From Drechmeria coniospora (Eukaryota > Ascomycota > Sordariomycetes > Hypocreales > Ophiocordycipitaceae): a stretch of 64,000 nucleotides of DNA. The notes below the pieces were generated by a model that saw nothing but the letters and a program-made list of their open reading frames with translations, searched no databases and had not been told where the DNA came from. The position numbers and the translations under genes are program-made. Below, in pieces: positions 34,531 through 43,870 of this stretch; the first letter of the stretch is position 1, and every line of letters begins with the position of its first letter. The stretch lies in contig NC_054389.1 in the NCBI RefSeq assembly GCF_001625195.1, positions 4,460,520 to 4,524,519 on the forward strand, given 5' to 3'.

Positions 34531-36224
34531 GAGTTACCATCGTCGTCGCCTGTATCTGCATCATGGTTGCTTTCGGAGGAGGACGAGGAGGACGAGATGG
34601 AATAGTACGTATCATCCCCTGATTCTGTCATCTCTTCGGAGTCGGGCTCGGCTTGCTCGTCACCCCGCAGCGCCCACAGCTGGAACTCGTCAACTTCCGA
34701 CATCTCGGACGACATGTACCCCGACGACTCGTACCCTTCCTCCCACCGAGGCACGTCCTCCTCTTCATCTCGGCCATCGATACGCCTTGTACCGAGTGGC
34801 GCCCGATGCCGATCTCCATCCTCTGGGTGCCCCGACGACGCCTGCTTGCGCCCGTTTTCCATCATGGCACACCACGGGCCTTCCTCCTCCACCACCTCCT
34901 CCACTACCGCCTCTTCCTCCTCCGCCAACTCCCCGGCACTCTGATCGCCGCCGTCGTACGACCAGCGAACGGCAATAAGCTTTCCCTCCGCTCGCGCACC
35001 ATCCTCAACGTGTTGTAGCTTTTTGATGACCCCGTTCAGAACCCTCACGCGCGGCACTGCGTTCCATTCGTCCTCTGCCTCCACGGAGCGCAAGGCGTCG
35101 TGGTGTCCGAACTCGGCGTCCTTGCCGTGCGTCGGGGAGCGGAACCAGCACCCAAGGAGACTCCCGTCAGGTCTTCGAACTATCCTCTCCAACAGCGATG
35201 CGCAGAGAAACTTGTTCGCCCTCTTGACAGCCGCCACTTCGTCGCGTTGGGGGTTGTCGGGCAACCGATCATCGACGACCGAGTCGCGCGCGAGGAAAAT
35301 GGCCTTCCTGATGGCGCAGTCAAAATGGCTCATGTTCCTCCTCGACATGTACAGGTGGGCGTCACGGTACGCCCACTTCCGATCGTGGCAGTCTTGGAGC
35401 ACGCGCATGATGCGCCTAAACGTCCATGGCGTCGTCGATGCCTTGCAGCACTCGGCATGCTCGGAAACCTTGAGGAGCAACCTGTTCCATCTCCGTGGGG
35501 GAGGTCGGTTCCGATCCATTCCGGGAATGTCGGCGCCCGTCTCAATCGCCTCCCTCCATGCCCTGTAGGTGACAATCTCTCGCCTGACCTCGGCGAGAAT
35601 GGTGCTGACATGGCGGGTCAGAGGACTCCACGACGCATTCGCACGCCTCGGATTGTCGTAGTAGTCGGTCGTGTACCGGGCGTAAAGATTCTCAAACTCC
35701 AGCTTCCGCAGCTCCACAATGAACCGCCAGTAAGTCTCCTCTCGCCTCGCCTTGAGAATGGCGGCGCTCCACGCGCGTAGGCAATGCCCCCTGGTCCAGG
35801 AGGAGAGGTAGTAGCTATCATGATTCGCGTCTCTTCGAGCCGACTCCTCGAGGCGAGCAAAGTGGACGGTTTGCCAGTGCAAGATATCGAGCTCTCTGCA
35901 GACCGCAGGGGAACGAATCATGCCGCGGGGCGTGTCCCGGACGCACGCCACGACATCCGAGTTTGCCTCCCGAAACATGCTCCAGCCGGGCGAGTACTGG
36001 CAGGTACGCTGGACATGGAACGGAAATAGCCTCTTCAAGGCCTCATGCGACGCTCTGCGATCGTTTGCGTCGGGTTGGTTGGCTTGCATGATCATCGAAA
36101 GCGAGTACTGGTTCAGCTTGTAAAAGTCGTAGAGCGATATCCTGACCCGGGCCTGCAGGGGAACCTCCTCCACCTCGGTCGCGCAACAAGACGCGGCCGG
36201 CGGCAGGCCATCTTGCCGAGACAT
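34434..36224 (-). CDS. Unrecognised 596-residue protein with acidic repeat tail
   Basis: A single uninterrupted exon starting MSRQDGLPPAASCC. Residues 1-400 are rich in Arg, Trp, Tyr and Cys with helical character (segments such as RVRISLYDFYKLNQYSLSMI and TYWRFIVELRKLEFENLYAR), so this part is probably folded. Residues ~430-596 are strongly acidic (EEEEAVVEEVVEEEG, runs of Ser and Asp) and end in a DQSGNLAHDNGDDGSS repeat. I do not recognise a family. It has no signal peptide and no evident membrane span. Codon use in the first 400 codons looks like that of neighbouring genes. Possible explanations are a lineage-restricted gene or a fast-evolving accessory gene. The stop at 34434 falls inside the repeat array, so tail length may vary between strains. 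Confidence 0.65.
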   Translation of the reverse strand: MSRQDGLPPAASCCATEVEEVPLQARVRISLYDFYKLNQYSLSMIMQANQPDANDRRASHEALKRLFPFHVQRTCQYSPGWSMFREANSDVVACVRDTPRGMIRSPAVCRELDILHWQTVHFARLEESARRDANHDSYYLSSWTRGHCLRAWSAAILKARREETYWRFIVELRKLEFENLYARYTTDYYDNPRRANASWSPLTRHVSTILAEVRREIVTYRAWREAIETGADIPGMDRNRPPPRRWNRLLLKVSEHAECCKASTTPWTFRRIMRVLQDCHDRKWAYRDAHLYMSRRNMSHFDCAIRKAIFLARDSVVDDRLPDNPQRDEVAAVKRANKFLCASLLERIVRRPDGSLLGCWFRSPTHGKDAEFGHHDALRSVEAEDEWNAVPRVRVLNGVIKKLQHVEDGARAEGKLIAVRWSYDGGDQSAGELAEEEEAVVEEVVEEEGPWCAMMENGRKQASSGHPEDGDRHRAPLGTRRIDGRDEEEDVPRWEEGYESSGYMSSEMSEVDEFQLWALRGDEQAEPDSEEMTESGDDTYYSISSSSSSSESNHDADTGDDDGNSPSVDQSGNLAHDNGDDGSSWDGDDENDSEAE

Positions 36225-37132
36225 GGAATGGTGTACGTGGATATTGATGGGTAGAAGAGCAGGCTCGCGAGGATCCTGCTAGAGGAAGAGACAACGGGCT
36301 GAATGTTGGCGAGCGAAATGACGGATGCCAGGCAGGAGGAGGAATGAATACGGGCAAGACGAAGCAAGCGGGGAGACAAACGTGAAGGAAGACGAGGTTG
36401 GGGGACGGGCCCTATGCGTTTTTCAGTGTGGCAATGTCGCATGTGGTCAAGGAGCCGCCTATGCATCGAGGATGTGGCAGAAAGCATGTGTGAAGACTAA
36501 GCAAGGTGGGCGAATATCCACTGACGTTTGAAGTAGGCTCGGTAAATACCTATCGAAGGGACCATATGTAGAGAATAAGGTGTGCAAATCTTGCCGGTCG
36601 CAACGTAGTTCCAGCTTACGCCTGATCAAATGCGAAGTCTATGCGTGGTGTGGATTTGAGTTTCGACAGACGTCCAAGAAGCCGGCGGCCTAGGCCTGCC
36701 AAGGAGAGCGGAGCGCACATCATGACGAAGACGCTCACACCTTCGCATGCCCGAGTCGTAAATGGGGTTCCGCCGATCACCTGTGACGGGATGCCTACGT
36801 GGGAGTGAAATCAGACGAGGGAACCATTGGTTCGCCTGCTCCCGGCAAGTTCGTCAACGCCATGGTTTGCAAGAGCATGGGAGGGGCGGACGCCAGCGGT
36901 TGAAAAAGGTTTGCAGGGCGGTGCGCCTGATGTCATGTCATGCGACCGTCCGGACAAGATCTCTTTCTGTGCCCTCCAGGCAGGCTATCCATCGTCAGGC
37001 TTCGATCCACGTCCGCCGTGCGATGGCGCCACGCCAGCATCCCGGCGCGCAGCTATGCCCTCCAAGCAGGGCACCATGGGCAGGCAGGCATTGGCGAATC
37101 TTTGCCATGCGCTTGGCATCTCGGCCGTCCGT
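36225..37132. other. Intergenic between two minus-strand genes
   Basis: This contains the promoter of the 596-residue gene and the 3' flank of VPS34. GTAC motifs are nearly absent here, unlike in most gaps. I see no gene, RNA or repeat. Confidence 0.4.
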
Positions 37133-40053
37133 CTACGCCCTCAAGGCCTGTGCCCACTCGTGGAGCTTGTCGATGACGACGGGAGCAAAGGCAGTCAGGG
37201 TGCCCTCGATGACGTTTCCAAAGTAGACGATGGCCTCCTCCTCGCTCAGCTCGAGGTGAAACCTTTCCCGGACCTTTAGAACGGCCTTGTCTGGTTCGAG
37301 CCGGATGTCGGGTATGTTTGCGTGGACCATGAGGCTGAAAAGGTTGAGGAGCAGGTTCGACGACTTGCGCAAGGCCGTGTAGGACAGGAAGCAGTACTGC
37401 TTGAACTTTTGGTAGTGCTCCGAGCTGACGCCGCCCATGCACTCGACCATCTCCTTGGTCAGCTTCATGACGGGAGCAAAGGGCTTCGGGTCGCGGCCGA
37501 GGATGAAGCCAAAGTCGGCGTGGAAGAAGTGGCCGTCCGGGGCGAGGAGGAGGTTGTCGAGATGGCGGTCGCCGACGCCGAGGATGTAGGTGATGACGCA
37601 GTAGCCGGCGCAGGATCGGACGTAGGTGTCGATGGTTTCCTGGCGAACGCCGAGCGGCTGCCTGTCGTCGGGGTTGTGGTGCCTGAGGTAGGCCAGGGCC
37701 GGGTTGGCCTTGAACTTGCCGACGATGCTCGACAGGCTCTGCGACTGGACGAACTGGGAGGCGCCGGCGGTGGTGCTCGTGGCGAGAATCTTGTAGGGCG
37801 ACAGCTTGAGGTCGAGGTTTTCCTTCTGCAGCAGCTGGTCCATGAGGGTGATGATCTGGATGACGAGCTGGTCCTGGCGCAAGTCGTCGCCGAGCTTGAA
37901 GATGATGGGGTACGAGCTCCCCGTCGTCGTCTTGAAGGTGCACTTGATGGGGTTCAGCGACGACTTGAAGACCGTCACCTGGTCGGGCACGATGCCCGTG
38001 ATCTTGACCGAGGGGTCGAGGGGCATCGGCAGCGGCGGGTCGATGGCGAGAAGCTCGTTCTTCGGGTCGGCGAGGAAGCTCTTGACGCGCTCGGCCTTTT
38101 TGGCGATGGATTCGCTCGACACCTTGACCTCGCCGGCGATGCGGGAGAGGATGGCGACGAGCTCGGCCTGGCGGAGCAGGGCATTCCTGTCGTCGGTACC
38201 GCCCGGCTGCTTGACGAGCTCTGTCATGAACTCGTAGGCGACCTTGCGGTAGATGTTCCTGTTGTCCTGGCCCTGCTCGGGGCTGTGGTCGTCGCACTCG
38301 ACCATGAGGTACCAGTAGAAGTAGTTGCCGAGCATGAAGTTGGCGGCGGCGCGCTGGATGAGGAATCTGGCGAGCGACGAGTCCTGGGCGCCGGCGGCGG
38401 CGGAGATGTGCTCGTACTTGAGGGCCTGGACGAGCTGCAGGAGATAGAGCAGCAGCTCCTGGTCGTCGGACTTGCGCAGGCGATCGACGGCGTAGGAGCG
38501 CACGGCCGGGTTGTCGAACGAGGGTCCGAGAAGCTCCAGGGCGTCGTCGACGTCGATGGCGGTCCAGCGGCCGAGGACCTGGATGGCCTGCTTCGATTCG
38601 CCCTGGTCGGCCCAGTTGACCGACTTGACAAACTTGGTCAGGGCTCTCTTGTCGCGCGTCAGGTGGTACCTGAACTTCCAGACGAGGTCGGCCTCCTCGG
38701 GGGACAAGAGATGGGTGGGCGGGTACGACATGATCAAGTTGAGCTCGTCGCGCACCTTAGCGTTGGGCTTCAGATCTTTGTCGAGGATGCCGTGCCGGTG
38801 GGAGCTTCGGAAGAGCCGCCTGTGCTTGGCCTCGGCCGGGTTGTCCCTCTGGCCCACTTCGGGGTCGTAGACCTTGATGAGGCGTGGGCTGAAGCCGTCG
38901 GAGCTCTCGCCGAGGGCGTTGATGCCCGGGCCGAAGTGGACCTGGGGCTGCTGGGCGAGGGCGCCTTGGGAGGCCGACAGGGGTTGCAGGGACGATATCG
39001 GCGGCGGGTCGTATTCGTGGTCGGCGAAGACGACGGGAAAGTCGAAGCGCGGCAGCTCCACGTTGAGGAGGAAGACGGAGGTGCCGGTGCGGCCGTGGTG
39101 GGCAACGTCGTCGTCGTCGGCGGCGGCGGCGTCGGGGTCGTTGGGGTCGTCGGCGGCGACGGCGCGTTGGCGTTGGAGCATCTTCATGGACGACTTGGCG
39201 GCCTGCAGCCCCCGCTTCTCGAAGCTGCGGAAGACCATCTGGTCGAGCCAGTCGACGCGGGGGATCTCGCCCATCTCATGCTTCTTGAACAGCTTCTCCA
39301 TGCGGTCGAGCTCGTCGGCATCCTTGTCCAGGAGCTGGCCGTTCTCCGCCGTCGCCTTTTTCTTGGCCGCCACGATGGCCGGGGTTTTGGGGTTGTCGGT
39401 GCCGTCGGCGCGCTTGTGCCTGTGGACGAGACACTTTTGGTGTCCCTTTTGGACCTGGTTGTCGGCGTCGAACATGGGCAGGGTGGTGCCTCCGAAGGGA
39501 ATGGCGTTGTCGACGGCATTCTTCCCCCCGAGGGGCGACAGATCCCACATGGTGATGGCGAGCTGGGCGTTGAGGGGTAGCTGCTTGTAGGTGATGGGCA
39601 GCTCCAGCCATTCGTTCCACCTGTCGGCGCGGCATCAGGTCAGCACGGGGTCGTCCGCCACGAGCCGGGGCCGGATGGCGGGCGTCACACCTCCTCTCTG
39701 TGCGGAATGGCCGGTACGCCGTCTGGACGGGCACGGTGAGGGGCTTGGAGCCGGCCCAGACCTGCACCGTGACGAAGAGGTCCGAGTGTGGGCTACGGCT
39801 GGTCAGCCAACGGTCGATCTCGGGGTGGCAAGGCGTGGCTACCTCGTGTTGGAGCCGATATGGCGGAGGTCGGGCCGTTCGAGAAGGGTGGAAAAGTTGA
39901 CGGGTGGTTCGTCTCCTTCGAGATTTATGCTGTCGTGAGGTCAGGACAGGCGCGGGCAGCGGAGAGGGGGGGCGCGGGTGGGAGAGAAACGCACATGCGA
40001 ACACTGACGGCATGGTCGACGTCCTTGGAGCCGGCAAAGGAGAAGGGGTCCAT
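37133..40053 (-). CDS. VPS34: Class III phosphatidylinositol 3-kinase Vps34
   Basis: Four exons, 40053-39995, 39929-39843, 39792-39691 and 39620-37133, give 911 residues; introns are 65, 50 and 70 nt, and all phases close. The protein makes PtdIns3P on endosomes and autophagosomes as the lipid-kinase subunit of the Vps15-Atg6 complexes. The N-terminus (MDPFSFAGSKDVDH, then VSVRI and INLEG) starts the C2 domain, which continues through DLFVTVQVWAGSKPLTVPVQ and LPLNAQLAITMWDLSPLGG. The helical PIK domain precedes the kinase domain (about 590-911): KLGDDLRQDQ, the catalytic loop DRHLDN at 767-772 and the activation motif DFGF at 785-788. The C-terminal helix reads KLHEWAQALRA, where animal and yeast proteins have an aromatic WAQYWR-type end. 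Codon-driven open frames run antisense to almost the whole gene and are not genes. Reads assigned only to the 37133-39550 part would miss the first C2 strands. Confidence 0.95.
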
Positions 40054-41187
40054 GCTGGCGAAGTTGCTGATGGCACCAGCTACGGGTTCATATCATGCTA
40101 GCGATACATGGGTATGGAGGGAGTACGGAGCGAGAGGGAAGCGAGAGAGGCTCGATTTGCGGGAGAGGTTGAGGTGAGGTTTGGAAGGGGACGTGGAAGG
40201 CGCGAGCACCAGCATATTCTACCTCCCTTGGTAGGCAGGCAGGCAAGCACAGGTTCGATGTATCGGCGGTTGTACTGCGAGGCGCCGCAAGGCAAGGTAC
40301 AAGGCTGTCTGCTCGAGGTACTTGCTGTACTGATCGTTGGTGGTGACGTTTGGCGGGGAGGGATCACAGCGCCCCCACTACAACTTGTCGTACTGTACAG
40401 TCACTAGACAAAAATAAGGATTCAATTTTGGTAGCGCTACTGCTACAAAGTGAATCGACACTTTTGCCACCCCACTTTTTGTACATGTACAGTACTGTAG
40501 TTGTAAGTGTACTTACGTACCAGCAATACTTATCGCTACCTGCACTTTGTACTCCGTACAAGCCATGGTATTATTACTACTAACTAGTACCTTAGTACTC
40601 CGTAGGTACCTACTGTATTACTTACTTCGTACTTAAATACTTGTAGTAATTACTTTACATTAGTCGTAGGCAACTGAGCTCTCGCTGCACTGCCGCCTTG
40701 TCAACCACCAACCGGCGCAGTACAGCGATGAAGCATGCGAGTATAGAGTACCTCTAGGTACCAAGGTGCAGCATGCTTGAGTACTGTACTTCAAGCAGAT
40801 ACCCGGGTACCTGAAGTACTCAAGTAGGTGGGTACCTAGATGCGTCCGTACATGGACTTTTGTTGGAAGCTTGGCAAATGCTGGACTGGACACTTTCTTC
40901 ATATCTATTCCACCCTCCCTTTCGCTTTACATTAAATACTATTACAGAGTGTTCGGTACTCCATACAGCCTAGACCACCATGCACCGTGGCCACGGGCAT
41001 GGCCATGACCCAACCGTTGACCTGATGGCCCGTCGTCGCCTCGACGCGAAATAAACACCCTCCCACGCCTGGTATCTCCGATGAGGAAAAGAAAGCTCAC
41101 GATGCAAAAGGATGCGGAAAAGACATAAAGGCAAACCATGACGGACATTCGTCATACTTTTTCGCTGGCCAGCGGCACGATGGGCCA
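40054..41187. repeat. Intergenic GTAC motif tract with hairpin repeat copy
   Basis: 40054-40200 is the VPS34 upstream flank, probably promoter. 40300-40860 is dense in GTAC motifs and includes the 76-bp hairpin repeat at 40398-40475. 40920-41187 is the 3' flank of the next minus-strand gene. No gene is supported. Confidence 0.55.
40398..40475 (-). mobile_element. 76-bp hairpin repeat, MITE-like, copy 1
   Basis: Read on the minus strand, the element starts GGGGTGGCAAAAGTG and ends TCTAGTGACTG. Its two halves form an imperfect inverted repeat (GGCAAAAGTGTCGATTCA against the complement of the GAATCCTTATTTTTGTC side) around a GCGCTAC centre. The sequence is ungapped and about 84 percent identical to the copy at 50924-50999. 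The plus-strand end reads TA then CAGTCACT, as in Tc1/mariner-type ends at a TA target. The size and lack of coding suggest a miniature non-autonomous element, by inference. Confidence 0.6.
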
Positions 41188-42093
41188 TCATCGCTTCCCC
41201 GTGAGGTGCCAGCTGAAGACCTTCTCAAAGACTTGCTTGCCGTCGCCCTCGATGACGTCGCCGTGGCAGGGGATGAGGGTGGTAAAGTTCCAGGCGGCGA
41301 TGCGCTTGACGCTCTCGGTGACGCTCGCCTTGTCCTTGGCGGCGAGGTACCAGTTGAAGCGCTTCATCCAGGTGGCGTCGCCCGAGGTGGTCTGCAGCTT
41401 GTTGAACAGCTTGTCGGTGACGCCGGTGCCTCGACGGTCGGTCGCCGGCACCTTGCTGTACTGCTCGACGGCCGGCAGGTTGAACATGAGGTCGGCCTCG
41501 ATGAGGACGCCGTCGGGCTTGTAGCAGAAGACGAGCTCCCGGCTGCTGTGGCCGTCGAGGTACTCGTACTCGAAGTCGGCGTCAAAGTCGGTGCCGATGC
41601 GCACCGCCGCCTTGTTCGCCTTGGTGAAGACGGTGTCAAACTGCTCGTCGCCGATCTTGGGGTCGGCCTGCTGCTTGCTGCGCTTCTCCTGGAGACCCTC
41701 GGGCCCGACGATCTTGGCGTTCGGGTACGCCTTGGCCCATTCGGAGAGGAAGATGTGGTGTTCGATGTCGAGGGCGACGATGTAGCCCACGTTTCCGCCC
41801 ATCTCCGTCACCTTGGCCTTTGTGTCGGGCGTGAGGGCGACGGGGGAGAAGACGGCGAGGGCACCGGACGAGAGCTTCACTGCGCGTCGGAGTCATGGTC
41901 AGCGTTGGTTGCCCGACGCCCGAGGCGTGCGCGACAGGTGGGCTCGAGGGCATCACATACCGAGCGTGCCGCGGCCGCCGACCCTGATCCTGCCGAAGCG
42001 CAGGAAGGGTACCGAAAACGTGGCCACGTTGGGCGTGACGTTTCGGATCACCATGACGGTGTCGGGGTCCGACGGGATGAGCTGTGCCGACAT
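41188..42093 (-). CDS. DUF4336 protein, metallo-beta-lactamase-like fold
   Basis: Two exons, 42093-41961 and 41879-41188, give 274 residues; the 81-nt intron runs from GTATGT to GCGCAG. The N-terminus is MSAQLIPSDPDTVMVIRNVT and the protein continues through FSVPFLRFGRIRVGGRGTLV. A histidine-bearing segment ALDIEHHIFLSEWAKAYPNA (His85-His86) and a late LIPCHGDVIEGD motif (His250) match the DUF4336 pattern of fungal proteins related to the metallo-beta-lactamase fold, in which only some of the usual metal ligands are kept. Substrate and role are unknown. There is no signal peptide with this start; an open frame continues upstream, but the TATA element at 42264-42271 makes an upstream start unlikely. 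This is one of the few genes here with a clear TATA box, suggesting regulated expression. Confidence 0.85.
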
Positions 42094-42263
42094 GACTGCT
42101 TTTGTGGTATTCCTGGTTGCCTTTGTTCCTACCGCTGTCGCTGCTGCCGATGCGATGAAGATGGTCGCGACAATTGCTGTGCTGCTCGAGGTGAATAATC
42201 GTCGACTTGGTCTGGACTGCGGGTAATTGGATGAGAATCGACTTTGCTGGGGGTTGATCAAGG

Positions 42264-42271
42264 CTTTTATA
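42264..42271 (-). promoter_or_regulatory. TATA box of the DUF4336 gene
   Basis: TATAAAAG on the minus strand, 171 bases before the ATG at 42093. The spacing would put transcription start near 42240 and give a leader of about 150 bases, which supports the chosen start codon. Confidence 0.55.
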
Positions 42272-43320
42272 CGATGGTTGGTGCTGCTGCAAGCGTCGGC
42301 ACTGCAAGCAGCCACGACAGGAACGGGAAAAGCCGATCGCGTCAGAAAATGGAACGACGCCAGACGCTTGGCACAAAGACGCTTCACGAGTGGTAAGCCG
42401 CTCATGGCATGACAAATGGCTATCAAAATCTGACAGGTGTGCGGAGTCAAGATAGCAGAGACGGTTCGGACGAAGCCGCGGGTCAAAGGGGGAGCAGTGA
42501 CGAAAATGTCCGTACCATCGCAGCGATGGGTCGATTGCTAAGCTTGTGAAGTCATTCATGACGTCAGCAATACGGTCAGCGAGAAATGGGCAAATCGAAA
42601 TGGACACGTCAAAGGGGAGGGAGGGGGGAATGGCGGGATGGGGGGGGGGGGTTCAAGAACGGTCAAGGGGTGGCACCCTGCCCTGGCATTCTGGGTGGGC
42701 CTTGCGCCGCACCGAGGCAACGACGGGTCCGGGGGCAGCCTTCCGGGCCGTATGCGGTCATGACAGGAACGAGCCCCTTGCTCAACCTCCATATGGATTG
42801 CAAGTGCACACTTACAACTATTACTTGCTTGTGCACCTAATTGTCATCCGAAAAATACAATAGTATTCCCAATTATTTCCTGTCAGAGACGAAATATATT
42901 CATGTCAACGATACGTCATGTTACGTCTTTGAGAATTATTAGTCCAAATACACTGGAAACATACTTTCAGTTTGTCATCCCTCGGCCTCTCGTAGTAATA
43001 CGCATCCATCCTTCTTTGTCCGCCCCCAGGCCAATCGACGGTGGCCGACAGGCTCTGAATTGATTGCTCCCACTATTACTCGCCAGTCGAGTTTCGCAGC
43101 AAAGGCAGCGGATGGTGCAGAGTACCTGCAAGTAGTTGTACTTACATGTAAGTACCGTTGGGTGCTTTGTCCCCAAGTCGGATCGCAAGCATTATTAGTA
43201 GGCCCATCACGTGCCATCCTCACCGTCAGCCGCATCAGCAGGGGCCACCAGGCTGGCATAAACGTGTGGTGCAGGTTTTTGGAGAGGTTTTCTGTAGCAT
43301 CAATCACTCTCGCAACGCAG
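42272..43320. other. Intergenic, AT-rich in part
   Basis: 42272-42600 is upstream flank of the DUF4336 gene. 42840-43000 is distinctly AT-rich and has no motif I recognise. A small GTAC patch occurs at 43120-43160. 43160-43320 leads into the 69-bp minisatellite. No gene is supported. Confidence 0.4.
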
Positions 43321-43870
43321 ACATCATCTCGCTTTCCCAAAACAACGCAGGTATAACAGCATCTGGACATGTAATCACCTTTCCTTCAGACGTCATCTCG
43401 CTTTCCCAAAACAACCCAGGGAAAACAGCATCTTGTCATGGAATCACCCTTTCTTCAGATATCATATCGCTTTCCTTAAACAACCCAGGGAAAACAGCAT
43501 CTTGTTGTGGAATCACCCTTCCTTCAGACGTCATCTCGCTTTCCTTAACCAACGCAGGGAAAACAGCATCTTGTCATGGAATCACCCTTCCTTCAGACGT
43601 CATCTCGCTTTCCTTAACCAACGCAGGGAAAACAGCATCTTGTCATATCATCACCCTTCCTTCAGACGTCATCTCTCTTTCCCAAAACAACGCAAGGAAA
43701 ACAGCATCTTGTCATGGAATTACCCTTCCTTCAGACGTCATCTCTCTTTCCCACAACAACGCAGGGAAAAAATCATCTTGTCATGGAATCACCCTCCCTT
43801 CAGACGTCATCTCTCTTTCCCAAAACAACGCAGGAAAACAGCATCTTGTCATGGAATCACCCTCCCTTCA
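43321..43870. repeat. 69-bp minisatellite, eight copies
   Basis: Units begin at 43321, 43390, 43459, 43528, 43597, 43666, 43735 and 43804; the first seven are exactly 69 bases and the eighth is slightly shorter. The unit includes ACGTCATCTCGCTTTCCC, an AACAACGCAGGGAAAACAGC-type middle and CATCTTGTCATGGAATCACC. Because 69 is a multiple of three, one plus-strand frame stays open and would encode a 23-residue repeat starting DVISLSQNN; there is no other evidence that this is translated. The end of the array overlaps the stop codon of the minus-strand gene at 43868. Confidence 0.9.

Noticed and set aside
37322..39580. Open frame of about 750 codons antisense to VPS34
   Set aside because: It mirrors the coding strand of a confidently identified gene, has no recognisable domains, and such antisense frames arise from strong third-position GC bias.
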